Counted from the stretch's first letter, positions 35,752-42,421 are shown. The stretch: 64,000 bases of DNA from Bradyrhizobium iriomotense (GCF_018129405.1 NZ_JAFCLP010000006.1:62001-126000), one strand, 5' to 3'. Notes: generated by a model from the letters alone, not told the origin. Program-made: numbers and translations.

Positions 35752-36009
35752 ATGGCCGATCGTCCGCGGGATCTCGCCGAGCGGATGGCGCGCCGGCGCG
35801 AGGCCGGTGGCAGCAAGCCGGGCGGGCGCTCCGGCGACGGCTATCTGCGCGAGACCTTCACGCTGCCGCGTGCAGCGGCGCGGGCGAGGGCGGAGGCCTT
35901 CTTCGCCCGCTATCCCAAGGCCGGCTATATGAGCGCGGTCGAGACCTGGCGCGAACTGCCCGGCGGCGACATCGAATTCACCATGCGGCGGCTGCCCAGC
36001 GCCGATTGA
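35752..36009 (+). CDS. small basic hypothetical protein (85 aa)
   Basis: GGGGAGGT precedes the ATG at 35752. The protein is Arg-rich at the start (RPRDLAERMARRREAGGSK) and then has FTLPRAAARARAEAFFARYP and YMSAVETWRELPGGDIEFTM. No membrane segment or signal. Small proteins of this kind are common in Bradyrhizobium genomes without known function. Confidence 0.75.
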   Translation: MADRPRDLAERMARRREAGGSKPGGRSGDGYLRETFTLPRAAARARAEAFFARYPKAGYMSAVETWRELPGGDIEFTMRRLPSAD

Positions 36010-36027
36010 GGGACAACGTCCTCGCGT

Positions 36028-36261
36028 CTAGTCGAGCGTCTCGGCGACGATGCGGATGCGGAACACCGGCTCCTTGGCCTCGTCCAGGAGCTCCATGTGC
36101 CATTCGGAATTTTCCTGGAGCTTGCGGGCGATCCCGGCGGCCATGTCGGCGCAGACGCTGGTCATCTCCTTCCAGGCCGAATCGCGATCGGAAAATTCCG
36201 TCGCCTGGTCCGCACAGCCGGAATAGCGGCCGTTGCGGATTCGGAAGAAGTAGAGCGGCAT
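36028..36261 (-). CDS. DUF6894-like small protein (77 aa)
   Basis: Starts MPLYFFRIRNGRYSGCADQA, the typical opening of the small rhizobial MPLYFFxxxxG (DUF6894-type) family, followed by DRDSAWKEMTSVCADMAAGI and a beta tail (PVFRIRIVAETLD). An upstream in-frame ATG exists but this start matches the family. Function of the family is unknown. Confidence 0.8.
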   Translation of the reverse strand: MPLYFFRIRNGRYSGCADQATEFSDRDSAWKEMTSVCADMAAGIARKLQENSEWHMELLDEAKEPVFRIRIVAETLD

Positions 36262-36424
36262 GGCTGGCACCGGTCGCGTGAAGGCCCCGCCCCCAAGGCC
36301 GTGGCCGGGCAGTGCAATCCCAAACTCCCGGCAGATCAATTCCGGGTGTCTACGGAGGACATGCGGCTTCGTTCAGGGTACGCCGCGCTGCACAAGGATG
36401 CCCGGCTCGATCAGGCTGTCTTGA

Positions 36425-36613
36425 TCAGGCTGTCTTGCGCCCGATGGCCTTCAGTTCCCGATCGATGCGCAGCTGCACCCGCCGGATCGCCAACAGGTCG
36501 ATCTTGGTCTCGGTCTTGCCGGACTTGACCTGCTCCCCGATGCGGAACTGCCACCGCCAGACTCCGGGAATCGCCGTCTTGGCGACGGTGAACTCGACGC
36601 CCCTGTGATTCAT
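36425..36613 (-). CDS. small hypothetical protein (62 aa)
   Basis: GGGAGGT five bases before the ATG at 36613 fixes the start (longer in-frame starts lack such a site). The protein reads MNHRGVEFTVAKTAIPGVWR, then a basic amphipathic helix (LLAIRRVQLRIDRELKAIGR). Looks like a beta-hairpin plus helix. No named family. Confidence 0.72.
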   Translation of the reverse strand: MNHRGVEFTVAKTAIPGVWRWQFRIGEQVKSGKTETKIDLLAIRRVQLRIDRELKAIGRKTA

Positions 36614-36938
36614 GGCCACCTCCCACGATTCACCATCCATCACTGCACACATGTTGGCCGTCATAATATTCCAGGGACAAGCGAAATCTGCAGGTAACTC
36701 GTGGATAGCTCACGGAAATCTCGAAAGCGCGTGCGTCATCGCCCGGCCAGGAACTTTGTTCATGGCCGGAGAACCACGGAGTCAGTTCAATGCTCATGCT
36801 GCCCGAGACTCTTGATCCAGATCAGTCTCCGGATTCGAAAATGCGCGGGCGCTGAACGGCAAGCGATCAGGCGCATCTTGGTGCGCGGGGCGGCACGTGC
36901 CTTGCTTGGCCGCATGACGGCAATAACAAGGGCGCGTC

Positions 36939-37178
36939 ATGCTCGGCATTCCCCGCCGCTACAGTCATTTCGTCTTCGGCGTCATCCAGTCCGGATTGAC
37001 CTCGCTGATCGCGGCGGGAATCGCCAGCTTTCCCGCTGATGGCGCCATCCTGTTCGTTCGGCACTGGATGGTGTCGTGGCTGATCGCATGGGCCGCGATG
37101 CTGCCCATGGTGCTGCTGGCGGCGCCCGCGATCCGCGCCTTCTCGCTGCGGCTGACGCGGGAGGAGAGCGGCGCGTGA
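36939..37178 (+). CDS. DUF2798-family two-helix membrane protein (79 aa)
   Basis: Two membrane helices with the family pattern: FVFGVIQSGLTSLIAAGIAS and WMVSWLIAWAAMLPMVLLAA, ending PAIRAFSLRLT. Proteins of this family are small inner-membrane proteins of unknown function. The leftward terminator of small RNA A begins 17 bp after its stop codon. Confidence 0.85.
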   Translation: MLGIPRRYSHFVFGVIQSGLTSLIAAGIASFPADGAILFVRHWMVSWLIAWAAMLPMVLLAAPAIRAFSLRLTREESGA

Positions 37179-37194
37179 ACGGCCGGCGCGCACG

Positions 37195-37226
37195 AAAAAA
37201 ACCCGCTTGGGGAGAGCCAAGCGGGG
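37195..37226 (-). terminator. intrinsic terminator of candidate small RNA A (leftward)
   Basis: Read leftward, CCCGCTTGG-CTCTCC-CCAAGCGGG (9-bp perfect stem) is followed by seven T residues. This is a near-ideal Rho-independent terminator, and no protein gene on that strand lies just upstream of it. Confidence 0.85.
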
Positions 37227-37309
37227 AGAAGGTTATTGGAGGCTGAGGTGCTGGGCTGCAACACCATAAGCCGAGCGACCCTAACCGGCTGAGCTTACGG
37301 CAGCCTGAC
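37195..37309 (-). ncRNA. candidate small RNA A (tandem pair)
   Basis: A non-coding leftward stretch of about 115 bases that ends at the terminator 37195-37226. It shares order and spacing of several blocks with the element at 37360-37467: GTCAGGC, then after four bases GTAAGC, then a central hairpin region, GCCTCC (anti-Shine-Dalgarno-like, 37238-37243), and the C/G-rich terminator. The 5' end is set only by where similarity begins. Bradyrhizobium is known to carry sRNA families (BjrC series); whether this is one of them cannot be told here. Confidence 0.55.
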
Positions 37310-37359
37310 AGGCTCGCGAATCGAATCGGCACCGGCTTCAACGACGCACAGGCCCGCAA

Positions 37360-37388
37360 ACAGAAAACCCCGCTCGGGGAGAGCGGGG
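37360..37388 (-). terminator. intrinsic terminator of candidate small RNA B (leftward)
   Basis: Read leftward, CCCCGCTC-TCCCC-GAGCGGGG (8-bp perfect stem) is followed by TTTTCTGTTT. Confidence 0.8.
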
Positions 37389-37467
37389 TCGTCGACTGTG
37401 TATGGAGGCCCGGTGTTGGTCCATCGGGCTCTTCGAGCCTAGGCGAGTTGGCTTACAGAGGCCTGAC
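37360..37467 (-). ncRNA. candidate small RNA B (tandem pair)
   Basis: About 108 bases ending at the terminator 37360-37388, related to element A: GTCAGGC and GTAAGC blocks four bases apart, an internal hairpin GGCTC-GAA-GAGCC, a GCCTCC motif (37404-37409) and the same kind of terminator. The loops differ more than the conserved blocks, as expected of diverged sRNA copies. Transcription is inferred, not shown. Confidence 0.55.
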
Positions 37468-37629
37468 GGCGAAAACGAAAGCAGCGCTGAGCAGGCCGCA
37501 GACTGGCCCCGCACCGGTCCCAATTTTGTCACCCGATCGCACCACTCAGGCCACAGCCGCAGGCAAGATTCCGCCGAGTCCGGTGCTGCCATGGGGGAAC
37601 GTGGCGCGCACCGGCAACGGGGTGGCATC

Positions 37630-37719
37630 ATGGATAACGTAGAGCGGTCATTTGCCGCCGCGACGGCGGCTGGCTTCGTGGTGTTGGTCATCGGCATCGC
37701 GCTGCTGGCGCTGCTGTAG
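37630..37719 (+). CDS. tiny membrane peptide (29 aa), tentative
   Basis: ATG after GGGGTGG encodes MDNVERSFAAATAAGFVVLV and a hydrophobic end (VIGIALLALL): one membrane helix with a short charged start. Many real small membrane proteins look like this, but so can chance frames. It stands alone between the small RNAs and the 71-residue gene. Confidence 0.4.
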   Translation: MDNVERSFAAATAAGFVVLVIGIALLALL

Positions 37720-37886
37720 GGCTCACGTAACGCGGGGCAGACGGCGGCCGGCTCCGGGCGGACATGCCCGCACGCGGGTCGTGGGCGCCATGGACGCCTC
37801 CAAGTCCTGCAAAAGCTGCAAAACAACCCCATGCACAGTAGGTCGCCGTGGGATTGTTTCACGCAATCAATGGCTTAGTGGTAGTA
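37720..37886. other. gene-free interval
   Basis: No supported gene or clear repeat. It contains CTGCAAAAGCTGCAAAACAAC near 37806 and an AT-richer stretch near 37870-37900. Confidence 0.4.
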
Positions 37887-38102
37887 TTAAAGTACCGTTA
37901 GCGGGCGGCTATCGTCGCTGACGTCCCGGCGGACCTGATGAACCTTGATCGTATCCAGCGGGAGGCGGAGCTCGGCGGCCCGCTCTTCGCGGTCCTTCTT
38001 GCGGAACTCGTTTTCCTTGCGCTCGAACTTGATCATCTCCTCTTGCGCCGTCACCAGTAGATGATTGCGCCCGATTGCATCGTGCTGCGTGTTTTCCGCC
38101 AT
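37887..38102 (-). CDS. small coiled-coil-like protein (71 aa), paralogue of 40111-40281
   Basis: ATG 38102 (MAENTQHDAIGRNHLL) with GGGGAT upstream. The middle is a highly charged helix EEMIKFERKENEFRKKDREE followed by RAAELRLPLDTIKVHQVRRD. The block FER-x-E-x-EFRKKDR-x-ERAAELRLPLD is shared almost exactly with the gene at 40111. A longer frame upstream runs through a repeat and is not believed. Function unknown. Confidence 0.7.
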   Translation of the reverse strand: MAENTQHDAIGRNHLLVTAQEEMIKFERKENEFRKKDREERAAELRLPLDTIKVHQVRRDVSDDSRPLTVL

Positions 38103-38226
38103 GACCGAGATCCCCATTGTTGCGGTCCAATCCCAGAGAAGGCCGCAGAGCACCGAAAGGTTTCGCAGGATTGCGCAAGCATGACGGCACGCGGCGGCTG
38201 CGTCTTTGATGCGCGTCATGTTCTCG

Positions 38227-38297
38227 CGCCGCTCTATCTTTCCAGGGCCGGGCTTCGCAGTTTGCGCTACGCGGCCCTTCGAATCATGCTTCAGCGC
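38227..38297. repeat. partial GCATGATC/GCGCTACGCGGCCCTTC repeat
   Basis: Contains TTTGCGCTACGCGGCCCTTC and AATCATGCTTCAGCG, matching parts of the repeats at 39905-40003 and 41051-41153. It overlaps the last codons of the O-antigen-ligase-like gene. Confidence 0.6.
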
Positions 38298-39496
38298 GTG
38301 AGCAGCGGCGGCCGCAACATCCATGCCGTGGCGATCGCGCGGCGGGCGGCGCGCAACTCGGCGGCATAGCCGAGCAACATGAATAGCCCCAGCTCACGGC
38401 TGATGCGGCCATGCGCTATCGCAAGCAGGCAGAGGTACAAGAGCGCGCAGGCCGCGAAGCGGAACCCAGCGGAAATCCGCGCCATCGCGAAGGTATCCCG
38501 GCGGAAGCGGGTCGCAACCAGTAGTACGAGGATGACACCGGCCGGCCAGCCGAACTCGATCGCGGCCTGCAAGAATGCGTTGTGGGGCGAGAAGCCCTTG
38601 ATGCAGGACCGCGCGAGAAAGCCGTCGAGACCGATTCCGAACGGGCCGGCATTTGGGATGGCGGCAGCAGCATCGATGTAGAGCTGCTTGCGGACCGCTA
38701 TCGAGTTGTCGATGTCGATCGGCGGGCAGTGCGCCGCGTCAGCTGGATCCGGCAGGTAAAGACGTGCATCCGGTGCCCGCGCGGCAAGATCCCCGACCGT
38801 CGCCGCGTGGTGCAGGAAGATCGTCGCCTGGTGCCAGCGCGCAGCAGCGCCCAGCACGCTCGCGCTCATCACGATCAAGCTGATCAGGATGGCGGCCCTG
38901 CGGCCTGCGCCGGCGGGCTTCAGCGCGATTGCGGCAAGAAGCGACAGACCCAGCGCAATGAACGTGAACCGCACCATGGAGGCGGCGAATATTGCCGCGG
39001 GCAACGACGCCGCCAGCCCCAGGAGGGTGACTTGGCGTACGGAGAGCTTTTCCGACGTCGCGATCGTCAGCACCAGCAGGCCGAGCAGCGCTGCACATTG
39101 CGTCGGCGCAGCGTCGAATTGGTCGAAGACGAGAGGCTTGCCATGGCTCCAGGTCCACTGCTTGGCCAGCGCGATCGCCGTTGCGACGGCAACGGCGAGC
39201 ACGGCGGCTGATGCGACCGCAAAGAAGCCGGGCGCGAGCAGGTGCCTGCCTGAGAGTCGCGCGGCCGGATAGGCGGCGAGGGTGAGGCTGAGCAGCGCCA
39301 GCTCTTTGATGTCGCCGGCGACGCCATTGATCGCGACCGAAATGCCGACGAGCGCCACGAACGCGGTGAACAGCAGATCGGTTGCGTGCGGGCGGAACTG
39401 CCTCCAGTCGCCAAACGCGATCAGCAGCACCGTCGGGACTGCGAGCAATGCGCCGGTGAAGAGGGATCCCGCGCCGGCCAAGCCATGAGCGAGCAC
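38291..39496 (-). CDS. O-antigen ligase / polymerase (Wzy)-like membrane protein, start uncertain
   Basis: About 401 residues with some ten membrane helices. The large periplasmic loop contains PNAGPFGIGLDGFLARSC and SPHNAFLQAAIEFGWPAGVI, the pattern of the Wzy_C / O-antigen ligase family that joins polysaccharide units. The only usual start is a GTG at 39496, but the frame stays open and hydrophobic (GVGLIFNFACF, LFGVLLAAGPLAVLAHG) for 120 bp upstream to a TGA with no ATG, GTG or TTG. The true N-terminus is either lost or uses a rare start. Its end overlaps a repeat. Confidence 0.75.
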   Translation of the reverse strand: MLAHGLAGAGSLFTGALLAVPTVLLIAFGDWRQFRPHATDLLFTAFVALVGISVAINGVAGDIKELALLSLTLAAYPAARLSGRHLLAPGFFAVASAAVLAVAVATAIALAKQWTWSHGKPLVFDQFDAAPTQCAALLGLLVLTIATSEKLSVRQVTLLGLAASLPAAIFAASMVRFTFIALGLSLLAAIALKPAGAGRRAAILISLIVMSASVLGAAARWHQATIFLHHAATVGDLAARAPDARLYLPDPADAAHCPPIDIDNSIAVRKQLYIDAAAAIPNAGPFGIGLDGFLARSCIKGFSPHNAFLQAAIEFGWPAGVILVLLVATRFRRDTFAMARISAGFRFAACALLYLCLLAIAHGRISRELGLFMLLGYAAELRAARRAIATAWMLRPPLLTR

Positions 39497-39695
39497 GGCA
39501 AGGGGACCGGCAGCAAGTAATACTCCGAACAGCGTCGACCTGAAGCACGCGAAGTTGAAGATCAGCCCAACTCCCGTAGCGTCGCTCTGGTTGATCGAAA
39601 GGCGGCGCTTATTTCACAGCTTGCGCGTGAAGACAAGGCTCCGCCGCCTGCCGCACTTTGATGGGCGATGCCGTCAGTCATTGAGCTTCCTGGAG

Positions 39696-39725
39696 CATGA
39701 AAGAGGCAGCCAATTGAGGCGGCCT
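39696..39725. repeat. ATGAAAGAGGC(C/A)GCC hairpin repeat, copy 1
   Basis: CATGAAAGAGGCAGCCAATTGAGGCGGCCT; similar hairpins are at 41178-41207 and 42068-42098. Confidence 0.7.
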
Positions 39726-39729
39726 CGGG

Positions 39730-39840
39730 TCATCCAAGGAATTTGTCGAACGCCACCAAGGCACCAAAGGCGCTCGCGGTGACGGCGAGGAAGGCGGCAA
39801 AATACCAGAGGCGATACATGCCGGGATAACCAGTGCGCAT
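39730..39840 (-). CDS. tiny membrane peptide (36 aa), tentative
   Basis: The frame codes MRTGYPGMYRLWYFAAFLAV followed by TASAFGALVAFDKFLG: one membrane helix with a basic start. GAGGAG lies 29 bases upstream, in frame with possible rare starts, so the exact start is unsure. It is bounded by repeats on both sides. Confidence 0.45.
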   Translation of the reverse strand: MRTGYPGMYRLWYFAAFLAVTASAFGALVAFDKFLG

Positions 39841-39904
39841 CGCAAAGGTTCTGAAAGCAACAATCTCCTCGCCCTGTCTGGTGGTCTAAAGCGCCGAGAT
39901 CCGG

Positions 39905-40003
39905 ATGAATCGTCATTGCTCTCGAGGTTGTCGTGTCCGCATGATCTTTCCGGAACACCGCTTTGCGCTACGCGACCCTTCGGGTTCGGATCATGCTCGA
40001 GGC
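39905..40003. repeat. GCATGATCTTTCCGGAA repeat
   Basis: Contains ATGAATCGTCATTG, GCATGATCTTTCCGGAACACCG and GCGCTACGCGACCCTTCGG, ending TTCGGATCATGC. A near-identical element is at 41051-41153; GCATGATC and GGATCATGC form its outer inverted ends. Confidence 0.8.
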
Positions 40004-40110
40004 CGTCGATGCGCAAGCCTTTGCGACGGAGCGGCCGTCGCACGGTCAGATCAGAAACGTCCCATGACAGTCAGTCCCATGACAGTCATATGAAACTGTC
40101 GATGTTCGCC

Positions 40111-40281
40111 TCAGTGGACCTTGATGATCTTATCCAGGGGAAGGCGAAGCTCCGCCGCTCGCTCCTGGCGGTCCTTCTTGCGGAACTCCGTTTCTCGCCG
40201 CTCGAACTCAATCAGCTCTTTCCGGGCTGCGTCCAACAGGCGATCTTTTGGCGCCATGCCAAGATGGGTCGGTTCCGTCAT
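40111..40281 (-). CDS. small coiled-coil-like protein (56 aa), paralogue of 37887-38102
   Basis: The frame reads MTEPTHLGMAPKDRLLDAAR, then the charged helix KELIEFERRETEFRKKDRQE and RAAELRLPLDKIIKVH. It shares FER-x-E-x-EFRKKDR-x-ERAAELRLPLD with the 71-residue protein 2 kb away. The shared block makes both believable despite their size. The Shine-Dalgarno site is weak. Function unknown; possibly a small regulator or RNA/protein-binding helix. Confidence 0.7.
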   Translation of the reverse strand: MTEPTHLGMAPKDRLLDAARKELIEFERRETEFRKKDRQERAAELRLPLDKIIKVH

Positions 40282-40580
40282 CACACACGCTCCCCGTCGC
40301 TCAGCCGCTGACCCCTAGACAAGATCGGGAACAGCGGGAAGGTTCGAGTGCCGTAAAATTACGGATTTATGACGGCAGTGGCCGTATCAGGGTTTGGAAA
40401 AAAGCGCGGCCGGGCTCGAAATCAGCGTCCCGGCGGCGCTCTATTTTCTAACTGAGCGCTGAAATCCCAGTTGAGCTCAATGTGCAGCGGCCATGCCACA
40501 GGTTTGTGACGCGATCACCTACGGCCGATCAGCAACGAGGATCGCCGTCAGCAACACCGCTACGCGCACCACATTGCAGC
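40282..40580. other. gene-poor interval
   Basis: A small hairpin CCGTAA-AA-TTACGG lies at 40351-40364. A 28-codon frame from about 40371 (MTAVAVSGFGKKRGRARNQR...) is possible but unsupported. No other feature seen. Confidence 0.4.
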
Positions 40581-40772
40581 TCAATCGCGCATGGATCTGA
40601 CGGATGGTTCGATCGTGAGGCGGTAGGCAATCAATTTGCTGCCGTCGAAGGTCTCCAGCGGCGTGTCGCACGCCGGGCAGCGATACTCGCCTTTTTCCCC
40701 GGGCTGTGACCATAATTCCAGGCGACGAAAGCCGGCGCCGCACTCGGAACAAATCACGTCGCTTTTTCTCAT
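40581..40772 (-). CDS. small zinc-ribbon protein (63 aa)
   Basis: MRKSDVICSECGAGFRRLEL, a CxxC pair, and then YRCPACDTPLETFDG, a second CxxC pair, form a compact zinc ribbon across most of the protein. It ends KLIAYRLTIEPSVRS. Such small ribbon proteins may bind nucleic acid or protein partners. It is divergent from the next zinc-ribbon gene, 70 bp apart. Confidence 0.8.
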   Translation of the reverse strand: MRKSDVICSECGAGFRRLELWSQPGEKGEYRCPACDTPLETFDGSKLIAYRLTIEPSVRSMRD

Positions 40773-40842
40773 GGCGGTCTCACGCTGCGCGCCGCCTCAA
40801 TTCTTTAGCACAAGTTTGGTTGCATAGAACGGATTTCCGAAA

Positions 40843-41034
40843 ATGCCGGATATTTTGATCATTTGTCCCGTGACAGGGCAGGCCGTCTTCACCGGATTGA
40901 ATACGGAGACCGTTGTGTTCGAAACGCTCCCGCCCATCGAAATACCTCTCAAGTGCCCGCGCTGCGGCCAAACGCATCGCTGGAAGCCGAAGGACGCTTG
41001 GGTGTCCCAGCCCAGCGATCCAACGCGGCATTAA
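40843..41034 (+). CDS. small Cys-rich (half zinc-ribbon-like) protein (63 aa)
   Basis: MPDILIICPVTGQAVFTGLN opens with a lone Cys, and LKCPRCGQTHRWKPKDAW holds a CxxC pair with a following His, so a zinc site of Cys/Cys/Cys/His type is likely. Common small soluble protein in Bradyrhizobium-like genomes; function unknown. The distance to the divergent gene at 40581-40772 suggests a shared promoter region. Confidence 0.75.
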   Translation: MPDILIICPVTGQAVFTGLNTETVVFETLPPIEIPLKCPRCGQTHRWKPKDAWVSQPSDPTRH

Positions 41035-41050
41035 AGCGCGATGAGATTTA

Positions 41051-41153
41051 GATGAATCGTCATCGCGCTTCAGGTTGTTGTTTACGCATGATCTTTCCGG
41101 AAAACCGCTTCGCACTTTGCGCTACGCGGCCCTTCGGGTCCGGATCATGCTTT
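41051..41153. repeat. GCATGATCTTTCCGGAA repeat
   Basis: Contains ATGAATCGTCATCGCGCTTC, GCATGATCTTTCCGGAAAACCG and GCGCTACGCGGCCCTTCGGG, ending CGGATCATGC. Close copy of 39905-40003. Confidence 0.8.
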
Positions 41154-41177
41154 AGCGAATGAGGATGCGCGGGTAGA

Positions 41178-41207
41178 ATGAAAGAGGCCGCCAGCTGAGG
41201 CGGCCCT
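41178..41207. repeat. ATGAAAGAGGCCGCC hairpin repeat, copy 2
   Basis: GGCCGCC-AGCTGA-GGCGGCC hairpin. Read leftward it lies at the end of the 54-residue gene and is followed by TCTTT, so it may act as its terminator. Confidence 0.7.
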
Positions 41208-41370
41208 ACTCTTCCTTCTCGGGTGGTGCGCCGAGTCTGTTGCCGAGGAAGGTGTTGGGGACAGGCAGGCGGAGCAGTTCCAGCGAGCGCGCACAAATTT
41301 GCCGGGTTCGCTCGATTTCGTCGGCGATCAGGGCGGTCTGAATCCAGATTTTTTGAAGATATTTCGACAT
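41206..41370 (-). CDS. small soluble protein (54 aa)
   Basis: The frame MSKYLQKIWIQTALIADEIE, then RTRQICARSLELLRLPVPNT and FLGNRLGAPPEKEE, follows GGGAGCG seven bases upstream. It is an amphipathic helix with a short tail and no signal. A hairpin repeat directly follows. Unknown function. Confidence 0.6.
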   Translation of the reverse strand: MSKYLQKIWIQTALIADEIERTRQICARSLELLRLPVPNTFLGNRLGAPPEKEE

Positions 41371-41510
41371 GGCGGCGCTCCCTGTCAGCAGGCGGGAGCG
41401 CGCTCGGTCTCTCAGCCACCGACGCCTACGGGCAGAGCCGAAGCCGGTGATGCGGGTAAACTACCACGGGTCGCCTTGGTTCAGACATGAATTTAGGAGA
41501 CTGGCCAGAA

Positions 41511-41580
41511 CAAACTGGGACACCCGGGAGCAAATACGGACAGTGCCCAAAATCGGGTGCTGCCCTAGTTAGGCTACTCC
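41511..41580. repeat. CAAATACGGACAGTGCCC repeat, copy 1
   Basis: Contains GCAAATACGGACAGTGCCCA and CGGGTGCTGCCCT. It ends exactly at the stop codon of the PepSY gene. Direct copies are at 41897-42003 and 42317-42382. Confidence 0.8.
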
Positions 41581-41843
41581 TAGCGATCGGGCCGTGCAGA
41601 TATGATCTCGCCCGTCTTGGGGTCGGCGTGAAACTTCATCTTCTGGCCATCCTTGATGCCTTCGCCTTCCCATCGGCCATCGTGGGCTTCGATTTTGCTA
41701 ACCAGCGTAAAGCCCGCCTTGAGAACCTTCTCGACGACTTGCTGGATTGGCATCCAGTCCGCCCCCGGTTGTTCGGCGTGCGCGAAGTTTGCCGAACCCG
41801 CCGATAGCCCCACCGCGAGAACAACAGGTGCAATCCTATCCAT
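41580..41843 (-). CDS. exported PepSY-domain protein (87 aa)
   Basis: Signal peptide MDRIAPVVLAVGLSAGSANF (cut after AHA), then a single PepSY-like domain: PIQQVVEKVLKAGFTLVSKI, EAHDGRWEGEGIKDGQKMKF and DPKTGEIISARPDR. Such domains act in the periplasm as protease inhibitors or in redox/heme proteins. GAGGAGG precedes the ATG. It lies between direct repeat copies 1 and 2. Confidence 0.82.
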   Translation of the reverse strand: MDRIAPVVLAVGLSAGSANFAHAEQPGADWMPIQQVVEKVLKAGFTLVSKIEAHDGRWEGEGIKDGQKMKFHADPKTGEIISARPDR

Positions 41844-41896
41844 GCGGGACCTCCTCGCGGCTGGGGGACCAACGAGTTTTGCGGCATTTGGAATAA

Positions 41897-42003
41897 AGGA
41901 CACTCCCAAATTCAACTTAGGACAGTGAGGGGCAAATACGGACAGTGCCCAAAACCGGGTGCTGTCCTGATTAGGACACCCGCGTGGGCAGATCAGGACA
42001 CCG
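41897..42003. repeat. CAAATACGGACAGTGCCC repeat, copy 2
   Basis: AAGGACACTCCCAAATTCAA, CTTAGGACAGTGAGGGGCAA and ATACGGACAGTGCCCAAAAC; runs on into GGTGCTGTCCTGATTAGGACACC. It lies 54 bp upstream of the PepSY start and shares a longer left part with copy 3. Confidence 0.8.
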
Positions 42004-42067
42004 CCCTATTCGCGCCACAAGGAGATTTTGGCCGATCAGGACGACAACGAGGAAGACGGCGTGTTCA

Positions 42068-42098
42068 AATGAAAGAGGCCGCCAACTGAGGCGGCCTT
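42068..42098. repeat. ATGAAAGAGGCCGCC hairpin repeat, copy 3
   Basis: GGCCGCC-AACTGA-GGCGGCC, followed rightward by TTATCTTTG. A second hairpin with the same CAACTG-type centre is 18 bp further (42116-42132). Confidence 0.7.
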
Positions 42099-42275
42099 AT
42101 CTTTGAATTATAAACGGCCCCAACTGGGGGCCGCCAACCCGCTGATGGGGTTTTCCTCCAGCAGTCGGGGGGGCACCTTTCGTGCTGGGGGTATCGTAGA
42201 GATGCGCTGCTAGGCTGTTAGTTCCTCAGCCTATTGCCATTTTTTCCCGGGGTGTTCGTCTAGCGGAACACTCGC

Positions 42276-42290
42276 GTTCGCCGTGTGTTC
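42276..42290. promoter_or_regulatory. second LexA-like box
   Basis: GTTCGCCGTGTGTTC fits GTTC-N7-GTTC. It lies 217 bp before recA and next to GTGTTC-N8-GAACAC (42252-42271). The sites seem too far for the recA promoter found at 42393, so they may be chance or belong to a lost gene. Confidence 0.35.
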
Positions 42291-42316
42291 GGCGTCGAGT
42301 TCGTGCAACCGAACGA

Positions 42317-42382
42317 ATTAGGACACTCGCCAAATCAACTTAGGACACTAGGGGTCAAATACGGACAGTACCCAAAACCGCA
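42317..42382. repeat. CAAATACGGACAGTGCCC repeat, copy 3
   Basis: ATTAGGACACTCGCCAAATC, AACTTAGGACACTAGGGGTC and AAATACGGACAGTACCCAAA. It stops four bases before the LexA box of recA, where copies 1 and 2 continue. Confidence 0.8.
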
Positions 42383-42385
42383 AAA

Positions 42386-42400
42386 GAACATATTGCGAAC
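42386..42400. promoter_or_regulatory. LexA (SOS) box of recA
   Basis: GAACATATTGCGAAC is an exact GAAC-N7-GAAC alphaproteobacterial LexA site; a further GAAC follows at 42404. It overlaps the -35 element. Confidence 0.85.
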
Positions 42401-42421
42401 CTGGAACAAATAGGGTACATT
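42393..42421 (+). promoter_or_regulatory. recA promoter
   Basis: TTGCGA (-35), 17-bp spacer and TACATT (-10) fit a housekeeping sigma-70-type promoter, 71 bp before the recA ATG and covered by the LexA box. Confidence 0.65.

Noticed and set aside
37195-37388. CRISPR-like regular repeats
   Set aside because: Only two diverged copies, about 110 bases each, with terminators rather than short identical repeats and unique spacers; no cas genes in the window.
40371-40458. 28-codon frame MTAVAVSGFGKKRGRARNQR and on
   Set aside because: No ribosome site or supporting neighbour; too short to accept without conservation data.
41897-42382. Complete insertion sequence
   Set aside because: Repeats look like element ends, but no transposase frame or fragment can be seen between or beside them.
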